A DNA stretch of 64,000 bases from Sphingomicrobium flavum (GCF_024721605.1 NZ_CP102630.1:248001-312000); one strand, 5' to 3'; positions 36,458 to 45,728 are shown, counted from the first letter of the stretch. A program made the numbers and translations. The notes: generated by a model from the sequence alone, not told the origin.

Positions 36458-37360
36458 TCAACCCTCGTCCGGCGCTTCCCAGCTATCGTCGATCATCTTG
36501 ATGATGGCAGAGAAATCCTTGCCCGCGCCGCCGCGGTCGACGAAGCGCTGGTAAAGCTCCTCCGCCTCGCCGCCCATCGGTGTATAGGCGCCCGCCGTCT
36601 TGGCCGCGTCCATGGCGAGCTTGAGATCCTTCAGCATCAGCGCTGCGGCAAATCCGCCTTCATAATTGCGATCGGCGGGCGTTTCGGGGCCGACGCCCGG
36701 CACCGGGCAATAGCTCGTCATCGACCAGCTTTGGCCCGAAGCCTTGGAGCTGATGTCGTAAAAGGTCTGGAGGTCGAGGCCCAGCTCCCTGGCCAGCGCA
36801 AAGGTCTCGCACGTCGCCACCATGGTCGCGCCCAGCAGCATATTGTTGCAGATCTTGGCGGCCTGTCCGGCACCGGCATCACCGGCATGGATGACGGCCT
36901 TGCCCATCTTGTCGAGGATCGGCTGCGCCTTGGCAAACGCATCGGCGGTGCCGCCCACCATGAAGGTCAGCGTGCCCGCATCGGCGGCGGCGATCCCGCC
37001 CGAAACCGGCGCATCGACCATGTCGAGCCCGGCTTCAGCAGCCTTGCCTTCGACCGCGCGCGCGGTGGCGACGTCGATGGTCGAACAATCCAACAGGATT
37101 GCGTCCTTGGACGCGTTGGGAATGACGCTGGCTTCGTAGACGGCGGCGACGTGTTTGCCTGCGGGCAACATGGTGACGACGGCATCGGCGCCCTTCACTG
37201 CATCGCCTGCATCGGCCACGATCGAACAGCCATTGCCCCTCGCGCGCTCCAGCGCGGCCTCGGACAGGTCGAAGGCGGCAACGTCATGCCCGGCCTTGAC
37301 TAGATTGGCAGCCATCCCGCCACCCATATTGCCGAGCCCGATAAATGCGATCTTGGCCAT
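36458..37360 (-). CDS. mmsB: 3-hydroxyisobutyrate dehydrogenase
   Basis: The enzyme oxidises 3-hydroxyisobutyrate to methylmalonate semialdehyde with NAD+ in valine degradation. The 300-residue protein has the family N-terminus IAFIGLGNMGGGMAANLVKAGHDV, the substrate-binding DAPVSGGIAAADAGTLTFM and the catalytic-Lys helix GAGQAAKICNNMLLGA. It is last in the cluster of acyl-CoA dehydrogenase, phaC, hydrolase and hydratase genes. The product would feed mmsA at the start of the same run. Confidence 0.93.
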   Translation of the reverse strand: MAKIAFIGLGNMGGGMAANLVKAGHDVAAFDLSEAALERARGNGCSIVADAGDAVKGADAVVTMLPAGKHVAAVYEASVIPNASKDAILLDCSTIDVATARAVEGKAAEAGLDMVDAPVSGGIAAADAGTLTFMVGGTADAFAKAQPILDKMGKAVIHAGDAGAGQAAKICNNMLLGATMVATCETFALARELGLDLQTFYDISSKASGQSWSMTSYCPVPGVGPETPADRNYEGGFAAALMLKDLKLAMDAAKTAGAYTPMGGEAEELYQRFVDRGGAGKDFSAIIKMIDDSWEAPDEG

Positions 37361-37372
37361 GTCAGCCTCTCC

Positions 37373-38149
37373 TTATTTCCCCGTCCACTCGCCCGGGCGT
37401 TTTTCGACGAAGGCTTTCATGCCTTCTTTCTGGTCGGCGGTGCCGAACAGGCCGTGGAACAGGCGGCGTTCGAAGTTGATGCCCTCGGCCAAGGACATTT
37501 CATAGGCGGCGTTGACCATCTCCTTGTTGGCGATGGCGGCCAGCGGGGCCATGCCGGCGATGGTCTCGGCGGTCTTCATGGCTTCGTCGATCAGGTCGGC
37601 GGCGGGCACGACGCGGGCGACGAGGCCGCTGCGTTCGGCTTCCTCGGCGTCCATCATGCGGCCGGTCAGGCACATTTCCATCGCCTTGGACTTGCCGATG
37701 GCCAGCGTGAGGCGCTGCGATCCGCCCATGCCGGGGGTGACGCCCAGCTTGATTTCGGGCTGGCCGAATTTGGCGGTATCGGCGGCAATGATGAAATCGG
37801 CCATCATGGTCACTTCGCAGCCGCCGCCCAGCGCATAGCCCGCTACGGCGGCGATCCATGGCTTGCGCGTCGCGGTGACCTCTTCCCAGCCCTTGAAGAA
37901 GTCCGACTTGTACATGTCGGCGAAGCTCTGCTCCTGCATCTCCTTGATGTCGGCGCCCGCAGCGAAGGCTTTTTCCGATCCGGTGAGGATGAGGCAGCGC
38001 TGGCTGTCATCCGCATCATAAGCGGCAAAGGCGTCAATCAGGTCGCGCAGCACGTCGCTGTTGAGCGCGTTCAATGCCTGAGGACGATTAAGCGTCACCA
38101 GCGTGACGGCGCCCTTCTTCTCGACGAGGATGGTTTCATAGTCGCTCAT
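37373..38149 (-). CDS. Enoyl-CoA hydratase
   Basis: This 258-residue crotonase hydrates 2-enoyl-CoA. The oxyanion-hole segments AGADIKEMQ and [18 protein letters not shown] are present, with the two catalytic glutamates in the [15 protein letters not shown] region. In this cluster it probably hydrates methacrylyl-CoA to 3-hydroxyisobutyryl-CoA in valine catabolism, but short-chain beta-oxidation substrates are equally possible. It lies 12 bases from both its neighbours. Confidence 0.92.
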   Translation of the reverse strand: MSDYETILVEKKGAVTLVTLNRPQALNALNSDVLRDLIDAFAAYDADDSQRCLILTGSEKAFAAGADIKEMQEQSFADMYKSDFFKGWEEVTATRKPWIAAVAGYALGGGCEVTMMADFIIAADTAKFGQPEIKLGVTPGMGGSQRLTLAIGKSKAMEMCLTGRMMDAEEAERSGLVARVVPAADLIDEAMKTAETIAGMAPLAAIANKEMVNAAYEMSLAEGINFERRLFHGLFGTADQKEGMKAFVEKRPGEWTGK

Positions 38150-38161
38150 GCATTTGGCTCC

Positions 38162-39229
38162 TTAGCTTTGCAGCGGCGTCCAGCGTTCGCCCTCGGGCAG
38201 CGGTTCGAAGAAGGCGTCGACCTCCTCATCGCTAATGTCCGCCGGGTTGGATGGTTGCCATTTGGGATCATTGCTCTTGTCGATCAGCAGCGCGCGCACC
38301 CCTTCGGCAAAGTCGGGATGGTAGATGAGGCGCACCATAATGCCATATTCCATCTCCATCTCGTCGACAAAATGGAGCTGCTTGGGGCTTTCGACCAGAA
38401 GCTTGAGGCTGACCTTGCAGGCCATGGGCGATTTGGCGCGGATGGTCTTGGCTTCGGTCGCCGCCCACTCGTCGCCCTCGGCCGCACCCGCATCAAGCGC
38501 GCCCAAAATTTCTTCGAGCCGGTCGGAGGCGAAATAGCGGTTGATCTTGTCAAGATTGCCCATGATCCGCGCCGGCGGCACATCGGGCTCGGCCAGTTCA
38601 TCGAGGATCGCCTGGACGCGGAAGGGATCTTCCATGATGCGCGCCTTGGCTTCCTCGACCTTGTCGGAGGGCAGATAATGGGTGGCAAGGCGCAGCGCCT
38701 TGCATTCCGCGCCGTCCAGCCTTGCGCCCGTCAGCGAGAGGAATTGTGCCAACCGTCCGCGCAGCCGCGACAGATAGCGCCCGCCGCCCACATCGGGGAA
38801 AATGCCGATGGTGGTTTCGGGCATGGCGAAGACCGTGCGCTCGGTCGCGACGCGGTAGCGGCAGGGGCAGGCGATGCCCACGCCGCCGCCCATGGTGATG
38901 CCGTCCATGAAGGCGACGCCGGGCTTGCGATAGGTATATTCGAAATGGTTCAGCCGATATTCGTCGGCAAAGAAGGCGCGCGCGGCGCGGCCCTGGCCTT
39001 CGACCGATTTGACGATGCTGACGACATCGCCGCCCGCGCAGAAGCCGCGCCCTTCAGCATGGTCGATCATGATGATCCGCACCTCGGGATCGTCGCGCCA
39101 TTCTTCCAGCGCGGCGGTCATGTCGAGGCACATGTCACGATTGAGGGCGTGGAGCGCCTTGGGGCGGTTGAGGCGCAGCCGGCCGGCGGCGCCTTCCTTG
39201 TAAGCGAGCACTTCTTTGGGTTCGGTCAT
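38162..39229 (-). CDS. 3-hydroxyisobutyryl-CoA hydrolase-type crotonase
   Basis: The 355-residue crotonase family member releases CoA from 3-hydroxyisobutyryl-CoA. It has FCAGGDVVSIVKS and MDGITMGGGVGIACPCRYRVATE, with the acid residue of FAMPETTIGIFPDVGG. The C-terminal HIBCH extension (from about residue 200) distinguishes it from plain enoyl-CoA hydratases of about 260 residues. The start at 39229 (MTEPKEVL) is eight bases after phaC; the longer frame gives no family-like residues. It fits valine catabolism together with mmsB. Confidence 0.88.
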   Translation of the reverse strand: MTEPKEVLAYKEGAAGRLRLNRPKALHALNRDMCLDMTAALEEWRDDPEVRIIMIDHAEGRGFCAGGDVVSIVKSVEGQGRAARAFFADEYRLNHFEYTYRKPGVAFMDGITMGGGVGIACPCRYRVATERTVFAMPETTIGIFPDVGGGRYLSRLRGRLAQFLSLTGARLDGAECKALRLATHYLPSDKVEEAKARIMEDPFRVQAILDELAEPDVPPARIMGNLDKINRYFASDRLEEILGALDAGAAEGDEWAATEAKTIRAKSPMACKVSLKLLVESPKQLHFVDEMEMEYGIMVRLIYHPDFAEGVRALLIDKSNDPKWQPSNPADISDEEVDAFFEPLPEGERWTPLQS

Positions 39230-39237
39230 GAAATCCG

Positions 39238-40932
39238 TCACGGCATGTTTACGTAGTGACCAGGGGCGGGCTCGATCCCGTCCTGGATCTTGCGGGCGGC
39301 AACCGTCTTGCCGCTGCCCTTGCTGTCCAGCCAGCCGGTCCAGTGCGGCCACCAGCTGCCTTCATTCTGCTTGGCTTTCGCGAGCCATGCATCGGCTTCG
39401 TCGGGCAGCGTCTTGCCGCCGGTCCAATAGCCATGCTTGTTGCGGCTGGGCGGGTTGATGACCCCGGCATTATGGCCCGAACCACCCAGAATGAATTCCG
39501 CGCCGATCTGCCGCGCACCGCGATAGACCGCATCCCAGGCCGACACATGGTCGTCCTTCAAGGCGATCACCATCATCGGCGTCTTGATCTTGGCCAGATC
39601 GATCGGCGTGCCATTCACTTCAAAGCCCGCCGGTTCGGCCAGCTTGTTGTTGAACAGGAGGTCGCGATTATAGCTTTTGAGGAAGGCCGCCGGGATGCGC
39701 GCGCCATCCTCGAACCAGTAGAGAAGGTCGCTCGGCGGTGCGGGCTTGTCGAGCAGATAATGGTTGATGACGCTCGACCAGATGAGGTCGTTGGCGCGCA
39801 TCGCCGCGAACAGGCGCTGCAATTCCAGGCTGTCGATAAAGCCCTGGCCTTCGAGATGATCCTCAAGCGCATCGAGGTGGCCTTCATGGACGAAGGCCGA
39901 CCAGTCGCGCATGTCGGAAAAATCGACGAGGCTGCCGATGAGCGTGGCACTATTGACCAGATTGGCGCGCTTTTCGGCGGCAAGATAGGCCAGCGCAATC
40001 GCGACCAGCGTGCCGCCCAGGCAGAAACTGAACAGGTCGGGCGCTTCGCCAGTGCGCTTCTTGACCGTCTCGGCCGCGGTGACGATGCCGTCGACGACAT
40101 AATCCGAGACGCCTTTGTTTTTATGAGCCTCGCCCGGATTGACCCAGCTGATAACGAAGACGGTGCGGCCTTCCTCCACTAGCCATTTAACGAAGGACTG
40201 CGAGGGGTCGAGGTCGATCATGTAGAAGCGGTTCACCAGCGGCGGCACGTAAAGCAGCGGTTCGGCCGCCACCTTGTCGCTCGCGGGGCTGTACTGGATC
40301 AGCTGGAACAGATCATTCTCGAACACCACTTCGCCCGGCGTTGCGGCAATGGTCTTTCCCTTTTCGAAGGCATTGGGATCGGTGCGGCGCTGGACGATGC
40401 CCTTGCCGCTCATCACATCTTCGAGGAAATTGGCAAAGCCGCCGACAAGGTTGGCGCCCCTGGTCTCCAGCGTACGCTCGACCACATCGGGGTTGGTCAT
40501 GGCGTAATTGGCGGGCGAAATGGCGTTGAGATATTGGTCGAGCAGGAAGCGGCTCATCGCCTGAGCGCTTTCATCGCCATCGGCCAGGCTAACGACTTCG
40601 CGCATCTGTTCGCTGGCCAGGAGATAGGCATCGCGAAGGCTGCGGAAATAGGGGTCCTCCTGCCAGTCGGCATGGCGGAAACGGCGGTCGCGCGGGGCAT
40701 CACCGGCCTCGCCCGACAGCATCTTCTGCCAATAATCGCCCCATTGCTGGGCGGCGGCCATCTGCACCGCCATCAGGTCGGCAGGGCGCGCGGCAAGGCT
40801 CATCGCCATCTTGCCGCTGGCTTCAGCGAGCGCGAAGGGATCGAAGGGGAGGGTGGGGCGCTTGGCCCCGCCCATCATGCTATCAGCTGCCGCGGCCATC
40901 TGGCGGGCAAGGTCGGTCATCGCTTCGTTCAT
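39238..40932 (-). CDS. phaC: Class I poly(3-hydroxyalkanoate) synthase
   Basis: PhaC polymerises 3-hydroxyacyl-CoA into PHA granules. The 564-residue protein is of class I size. It has the lipase-like nucleophile Cys304 in FSFCLGGTLV, the catalytic Asp in ALKDDHVSAWDAV and the His in GGSGHNAGVINPP. It lies inside the valine-degradation genes, two bases after the acyl-CoA dehydrogenase. No phaA, phaB or phasin gene is in the window, so precursor supply is encoded elsewhere. Confidence 0.93.
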   Translation of the reverse strand: MNEAMTDLARQMAAAADSMMGGAKRPTLPFDPFALAEASGKMAMSLAARPADLMAVQMAAAQQWGDYWQKMLSGEAGDAPRDRRFRHADWQEDPYFRSLRDAYLLASEQMREVVSLADGDESAQAMSRFLLDQYLNAISPANYAMTNPDVVERTLETRGANLVGGFANFLEDVMSGKGIVQRRTDPNAFEKGKTIAATPGEVVFENDLFQLIQYSPASDKVAAEPLLYVPPLVNRFYMIDLDPSQSFVKWLVEEGRTVFVISWVNPGEAHKNKGVSDYVVDGIVTAAETVKKRTGEAPDLFSFCLGGTLVAIALAYLAAEKRANLVNSATLIGSLVDFSDMRDWSAFVHEGHLDALEDHLEGQGFIDSLELQRLFAAMRANDLIWSSVINHYLLDKPAPPSDLLYWFEDGARIPAAFLKSYNRDLLFNNKLAEPAGFEVNGTPIDLAKIKTPMMVIALKDDHVSAWDAVYRGARQIGAEFILGGSGHNAGVINPPSRNKHGYWTGGKTLPDEADAWLAKAKQNEGSWWPHWTGWLDSKGSGKTVAARKIQDGIEPAPGHYVNMP

Positions 40933-40934
40933 GA

Positions 40935-42077
40935 CTATTGGCGCAACATGTCGCGGCCAACGATCATGCGCATGATCTGGTTGGTGCCTTCGAGGATCGA
41001 ATGGACGCGAAGGTCGCGCCAGAAACGCTCAATCGGATAATCCTGCAGATAGCCATAGCCGCCATGCAGCTGCAGCGCGCGGTCGACGACGCTGGAGCCG
41101 GTGTCGGTCGCCAGCCGCTTGGCCATGGCGGCAAAGCGCGTCTTGTCATGCGTATTTTCGGTGACCTTTACCGCTGCGGCATAGAGCAGCATGCGCGCGG
41201 CCTGCAATTCGGTCTCCATGTCCGCCAGCATGAACTGGGTGTTCTGGAAATCGGCGATCGCCTTACCGAACTGCTTGCGCTCCTTGGTATAATTGACCGC
41301 TTCATCGAGGCAGCGCTGCGCCCCGCCGAGCGAACAGGCGCCGATATTGAGGCGGCCGCCATCCAGACCCATCATGGCGATGCGGAAGCCTTCACCCTCG
41401 GCCCCGATGCGGTTGGACACGGGCACGCGCACTTCATCGAAATTGACCTGTGCGGTCGGCTGCGAATGCCAGCCCAATTTCTTCTCGTTCGCGCCAAAGG
41501 AGACGCCGTCCATATCCTTTTCTATCACCAGCGCCGAAATGCCCTTGGGGCCATCCTCGCCGGTGCGGGTCATGACGACATAAATCTCATTCACGCCGCC
41601 GCCCGAAATGAAGGCCTTGGATCCGGATACGACATAATGGTCGCCGTCGAGGACCGCCTTGGTCTTCAGCGCCGCCGCGTCCGAGCCGGACGACGGTTCG
41701 GTCAGGCAGTAGCTCGCCATCTGGTCCATCGGGATCAGGCCGGGGAGATATTTGTCCTTGAGCGCCTGGTCGCCGAAGCGATCGATCATCCAGCTCGCCA
41801 TATTGTGGATAGAGATGAAGGCGCTGGTCGACGGACAGCCATAGGCCATGGCTTCCATGATCAGCGCGGCTTCCAGCCGGCCAAGCCCGATCCCGCCCGA
41901 TTCCTCGGAGACATAGATGGAGCCGAAGCCAAGCTCGGCGGCCTGGCGGATCACATCGCGCGGGAAGATATGCTTTTCATCCCATTCCGCAGCGTGAGGG
42001 GTGATGGCATCGGCGGTGAATTTCTGCGCCATCTCCTGGATCTGGAGCTGGTCGTCGTTCAAGTGAAACTGGGTCAT
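40935..42077 (-). CDS. Acyl-CoA dehydrogenase (probable isobutyryl-CoA dehydrogenase)
   Basis: The 380-residue flavoprotein dehydrogenates acyl-CoA at C2-C3. It shows CLTEPSSGSDAAALKT, GGGVNEIYVVMTRTG, QLHGGYGYLQDYPIERFWRD and the catalytic base Glu363 in HSILEGTNQIMR. The valine-pathway neighbours (hydrolase, hydratase, mmsB, mmsA) suggest isobutyryl-CoA as substrate. That is inference, as short-chain acyl-CoA dehydrogenases share these motifs. Confidence 0.9.
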   Translation of the reverse strand: MTQFHLNDDQLQIQEMAQKFTADAITPHAAEWDEKHIFPRDVIRQAAELGFGSIYVSEESGGIGLGRLEAALIMEAMAYGCPSTSAFISIHNMASWMIDRFGDQALKDKYLPGLIPMDQMASYCLTEPSSGSDAAALKTKAVLDGDHYVVSGSKAFISGGGVNEIYVVMTRTGEDGPKGISALVIEKDMDGVSFGANEKKLGWHSQPTAQVNFDEVRVPVSNRIGAEGEGFRIAMMGLDGGRLNIGACSLGGAQRCLDEAVNYTKERKQFGKAIADFQNTQFMLADMETELQAARMLLYAAAVKVTENTHDKTRFAAMAKRLATDTGSSVVDRALQLHGGYGYLQDYPIERFWRDLRVHSILEGTNQIMRMIVGRDMLRQ

Positions 42078-42118
42078 GGCGGCCCCCTAGCACCGTCCAT
42101 AATATGAGGGGAAGGGGT

Positions 42119-42529
42119 TTAGGGACAGCGCAGATAGGTCGTGCGGTAGGCGCGTTCATCGGGGTGCAGGATCAGCCGGTCATCGGCAAAGCGGATGAAC
42201 ACATTTTCACCCTTCGAATTGCTGAAGCGGAAATTGGTCTCGTCGACGATTTCCGCCAGCGTGGACAGCTCGCCGCGATAGGCAAAGCCCTGATCGAACA
42301 GTTCGATATATTCGTCCATGCGCTTATTGGCCGGATCGCAATCGGCATAGCTGGCGCCGTAGAGCCCCGCATATCTGGCGAGCGCCGAACGGTCGGTCAG
42401 GTCGTTGGGTTTTTCTTCGACCAGCGGATTCAGCGGATCGCCGCCCTCATAGGCGATATTCGCGCCATCCGCGGCAACATCGCTGCAGGCAGCGAGCAGC
42501 AAGGGCAGCAGGAGCAGGCTAGCCCGCAC
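42119..42529 (-). CDS. Small hypothetical lipoprotein
   Basis: The 136-residue precursor begins at a GTG at 42529, inside the last codons of the RidA gene (11-base overlap, GAGG upstream). It has a lipoprotein signal ending in LLLLPLLLAAC with Cys15 as the anchor. The mature part is polar, with two cysteines (ADCDPANKR, TTYLRCP). I do not recognise a family. The upstream in-frame region has no signal sequence of its own. The start and existence are less certain than for its neighbours. Confidence 0.6.
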   Translation of the reverse strand: MRASLLLLPLLLAACSDVAADGANIAYEGGDPLNPLVEEKPNDLTDRSALARYAGLYGASYADCDPANKRMDEYIELFDQGFAYRGELSTLAEIVDETNFRFSNSKGENVFIRFADDRLILHPDERAYRTTYLRCP

Positions 42530-42908
42530 AGACCACCGCCTCGGCCTCGATCTCCACCACCCATTCCTCTCGCAGCAGCTTGGCGACCACGACCATCGTT
42601 GCTGCCGGCCGCGTTGCCCCGAAAAATTCAGCATGAACCTTGCCGATTTCATCGCCCAGCGCAGCATCGGTGATGAACATGCGGGTGCGCACCACATCGC
42701 TGGCCGATCCGCCCAATTCCTCGATGGCTTTCACCGCGATCTGGAAGCAGCGCCGCGTTTGGTCCGCGGCCCCGCCAGAGGTCGAGGAGCCATCTTCTTC
42801 CACCGGCCCGGTGCCCGCCACGAGAATACGGTCACCGATGCGAACTGCACGGGAAAAGCCGTAGAGGGCCTCGTAAGGTGAGGTGCCCGACGTGCGTTCA
42901 ATCGCCAT
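42519..42908 (-). CDS. RidA family (YjgF/YER057c/UK114) protein
   Basis: The 129-residue trimer-type protein has the family features: VRTRMFITD, the arginine in ATRPAATMVVVAKLL, and VEIEAEAVVCAG with the acidic pair. RidA hydrolyses reactive enamine or imine intermediates from amino acid dehydratases. It overlaps the deacetylase gene by 11 bases and the lipoprotein gene by 11, so the three are likely translated together. Confidence 0.9.
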   Translation of the reverse strand: MAIERTSGTSPYEALYGFSRAVRIGDRILVAGTGPVEEDGSSTSGGAADQTRRCFQIAVKAIEELGGSASDVVRTRMFITDAALGDEIGKVHAEFFGATRPAATMVVVAKLLREEWVVEIEAEAVVCAG

Positions 42909-43809
42909 TCTTCATCACACTTTGCTCGAACAGCCGTTCCAGCACGGCCTCGTCGGTGCGTTCATGCACCAGATCGCGCGGCGCGTCACCGCCGACATGG
43001 GCGATGGCGGCAACGCGGCCGCTGCCCAGGAACCAGGTATCGGGCTCGATCTGGGCAATGGGATCGGCATAGGCCTCGTCGGCGGTGATGATCTGCCAGC
43101 CGGCAGCGCGGTAGGCGCTGGCCAGCGTGCCGATGCAGTTGGCGGCGATATCGGTTTCGTGGAGCAACAGCATGTGCGCAGGCGAGCGATTGAGGTGACG
43201 GCGTGCAATGTCGTTGGAATATTCGGAGGCAGAGACCAGCGTTTCGGCATAAAGATCGCACAGCGCCGTCATGTCCACATCGCGTCCCTCGCGCTTCGCT
43301 GCGTTGGCGAGGCCGTCGAGTGCCCAGTCATAATTGTCGATGGTGACATAGCCGACCTTGAGCCCGCTTGCGGAGAGATGCGCGCGTACGGCATCGCGCT
43401 TTTCCAGATCGCGCCCGCCATGATCGAGATAGGGATAAGGATACCAGGGCCGCAGACCTGCACGCCCCTCAAGCCAGTGCGCGGCCTTGTCGATATCGGT
43501 GATGTAGTCGGCGGTCTCGGTGCGGCGCAGCCAATTGTGCGACCAGCTATGATTGGCGATGACATGGCCCGAGGCGACATAAGCGTCGATCCGCGCCTCG
43601 CCGCCTTCGGTCTTGGCGAGGTTGCCGGGGGTGACGAAAAAGGCGGCCTGTTCGATGCCGGCCTGTTCCATCTCCGCAATCAGTCTGTCGGTGCGCTCAT
43701 CGGGCGTGAAAAATGCCCCGGCGTGGCGCGGAATGTCATCGAAGCTGATGGCGACGCGTTTGGGTTCGGCATGGGCCATAGACAGCGCGCCGATGAGGAT
43801 CGCAATCAC
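42898..43809 (-). CDS. Polysaccharide deacetylase (NodB/CE4 family), exported
   Basis: The 303-residue protein has an N-terminal hydrophobic stretch (MIAILIGALSMAHAE), probably a signal peptide. The NodB fold shows the catalytic SFDD with the metal-binding acid, then H-x3-H in ANHSWSHNWL, and RPWYPYPYLDHGG as the conserved Arg motif. It could remove acetyl groups from a sugar polymer or from peptidoglycan. The start is a GTG at 43809, three bases after the preceding gene. It overlaps the RidA gene by 11 bases. Confidence 0.85.
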   Translation of the reverse strand: MIAILIGALSMAHAEPKRVAISFDDIPRHAGAFFTPDERTDRLIAEMEQAGIEQAAFFVTPGNLAKTEGGEARIDAYVASGHVIANHSWSHNWLRRTETADYITDIDKAAHWLEGRAGLRPWYPYPYLDHGGRDLEKRDAVRAHLSASGLKVGYVTIDNYDWALDGLANAAKREGRDVDMTALCDLYAETLVSASEYSNDIARRHLNRSPAHMLLLHETDIAANCIGTLASAYRAAGWQIITADEAYADPIAQIEPDTWFLGSGRVAAIAHVGGDAPRDLVHERTDEAVLERLFEQSVMKNGD

Positions 43810-43812
43810 CGC

Positions 43813-44127
43813 TCAATTTCCCAGCAGGGTGAACGACACGTCATAAGCATAGGGCGACGACCCGATCCGCTGGATGGTGGCGAGCAGGTGAAAATCATCG
43901 CCATTCATTGTCACGATAAAATCGTTGAAGGCATTGCCGGGGACATTTTCGAACAGCACGAAAACGCCATCGTCACCCGCATCGGCGCTGCTGTGGAACG
44001 CGCCGCCCGTGGTCACTGCGGTAAATCCAATCGGGAAGACTCCGGCGTCGACGATCGCATGCCCCATCTGCTCGTGCAGGACGACTGAGCCGGCTGCGAT
44101 GATGTCGCGCTTGTTCATCCGGCCCAT
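43813..44127 (-). CDS. Hypothetical protein, about 104 aa
   Basis: The frame runs from a GTG at 44133 or ATG at 44127 to 43813. I chose the ATG at 44127, which gives 104 residues starting MGRMNKRDIIAAG. The protein is beta-rich and has no signal peptide, cysteines or charged clusters. I do not recognise it. It sits 10 bases after mmsA and 3 bases before the deacetylase, so it is probably co-transcribed with both. The start codon choice is weakly supported. Confidence 0.55.
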   Translation of the reverse strand: MGRMNKRDIIAAGSVVLHEQMGHAIVDAGVFPIGFTAVTTGGAFHSSADAGDDGVFVLFENVPGNAFNDFIVTMNGDDFHLLATIQRIGSSPYAYDVSFTLLGN

Positions 44128-44137
44128 GACCACAGCG

Positions 44138-45637
44138 CTAGGCCATCGTCGGGATCACGAAGGCGTTTTCATTGTCGCCGCCGGCGCTGCCATCGGGCCA
44201 GCGCTGGGTGATCTTCTTGGCCTTGGTCCAGAAGCGGATGCCGTCGGGGCCGTGCTGGTCGATGTCGCCGAAACCGCTGCGCTTCCAGCCGCCGAAGGTG
44301 TGGTAGCTGACCGGCACCGGGATCGGCACGTTGACGCCGACCATGCCGACATTGACGCGGGCAGCAAATTCGCGCGCGGCATGACCGTTGCGCGTGAAGA
44401 TGGCGACGCCGTTGCCGTACTGATGCTCGCTCGGCAGGCGCACGGCTTCTTCGAAACTGTCGGCGCGGACCATCTGCAGGACAGGACCGAAAATCTCTTC
44501 CTTGTAGCTTTCGAAGTGCGGCTTCACATGGTCGAACAGGGTCGGGCCGACGAACCAGCCATCGGTGCCCTGCAGCGTCAGGCCGCGACCGTCGATGACG
44601 AGCTCGCCGCCTTCATCGGCGCATTTGGCGATCCAGCCTTCGACCTTGGCCTTATGCTCGGCGGTGACCACCGGGCCATAATGGGCGTCGGGATCGGTCG
44701 ACACGCCGACCTTGAGGCCCTCGATCGCCGGGACCAGCTTTTCGCGCAGCCGCGCTGCGGTATCGTCGCCCACGGGCACGACCACCGGCAGCGCCATGCA
44801 GCGTTCGCCCGCCGAACCGAAGGCCGCGCCGGTCAGGTCGTTGACCACCTGGTCGAGATCGGCGTCGGGCATGACGATGCCGTGATTCTTCGCCCCGCCA
44901 AAGGCCTGCACGCGCTTCGCATTCGCGGTGCCGTTGGAATAAATATATTGGGCGATGTCGGATGAACCGACGAAGCTGATGCCCTTGATATCGGGATGGG
45001 CGATGATGGCATCGACCATTTCCTTGTCGCCGTGGACGACATTGAGGATGCCGTCGGGCAAGCCCGCTTCCTTCATCAATTCGGCGAGCCGCAGCGGCAC
45101 GCTGGGATCGCGTTCGGAGGGTTTCAGGATGAAGGCATTGCCCACCGCAATGGCGGGGCCGAACATCCACATCGGGATCATGGCGGGGAAGTTGAACGGC
45201 GTGATGCCCGCGCCGATGCCGAGCGGCTGGCGCATGGAATAGACATCGATGCCGGGGCCGGCGCCCTGCGTATATTCGCCTTTCAGCAAATGCGGGATGC
45301 CGCAGCAGAACTCGATGACGTCCAATCCGCGCTGCACATCGCCCGCGCTGTCGGCCAGCACCTTGCCATGTTCGGAGCTGAGCAGTTCGGCGAGCTCGTC
45401 CATATGCGCTTCGACCAGTTCCTTGAACTTGAAGAAGACGCGCGCGCGCTTTTGCGGGTTGGTCGCGGCCCATGCGGGCTGCGCGGCCTTGGCGGCATCG
45501 ACGGCGCGGGCGAGCAGGTCGGCATCGCCAAGGCCGACTTCGGCCTGCTGCTTGCCTTCGGACGGGTTCCACACCTGGTGGGTGCGGGTCGAACCGCCGA
45601 CATGGCTACCGTTGATGAAATGGTCGATGCTGCGCAT
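44138..45637 (-). CDS. mmsA: Methylmalonate-semialdehyde dehydrogenase (CoA-acylating)
   Basis: MmsA converts methylmalonate semialdehyde to propionyl-CoA with NAD+ and CoA, completing valine breakdown. The 499-residue ALDH has the cofactor-binding ITPFNFPAMIPMWMFGPAI, the LKPSERDPS stretch and the catalytic Cys in GSAGERCMALPVVV. The start at 45637 (MRSIDHFING) follows AGAGGATTTTC. It heads the 19-kb minus-strand gene run. The rest of the valine pathway lies about 4 kb downstream. Confidence 0.95.
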   Translation of the reverse strand: MRSIDHFINGSHVGGSTRTHQVWNPSEGKQQAEVGLGDADLLARAVDAAKAAQPAWAATNPQKRARVFFKFKELVEAHMDELAELLSSEHGKVLADSAGDVQRGLDVIEFCCGIPHLLKGEYTQGAGPGIDVYSMRQPLGIGAGITPFNFPAMIPMWMFGPAIAVGNAFILKPSERDPSVPLRLAELMKEAGLPDGILNVVHGDKEMVDAIIAHPDIKGISFVGSSDIAQYIYSNGTANAKRVQAFGGAKNHGIVMPDADLDQVVNDLTGAAFGSAGERCMALPVVVPVGDDTAARLREKLVPAIEGLKVGVSTDPDAHYGPVVTAEHKAKVEGWIAKCADEGGELVIDGRGLTLQGTDGWFVGPTLFDHVKPHFESYKEEIFGPVLQMVRADSFEEAVRLPSEHQYGNGVAIFTRNGHAAREFAARVNVGMVGVNVPIPVPVSYHTFGGWKRSGFGDIDQHGPDGIRFWTKAKKITQRWPDGSAGGDNENAFVIPTMA

Positions 45638-45728
45638 GAAAATCCTCTGGTCCTGATACGGGTTTGGCGCTGCACTAGCCAAAGCGGCTGGCAAATGCCA
45701 GTTGATGCAGCGTCAAAAGGAGATTGCC

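Noticed and set aside
37454-39256. A 600-codon plus-strand ORF opposite the enoyl-CoA hydratase and hydrolase genes
   Set aside because: Both crotonase genes on the minus strand have full motifs, so this is a shadow.
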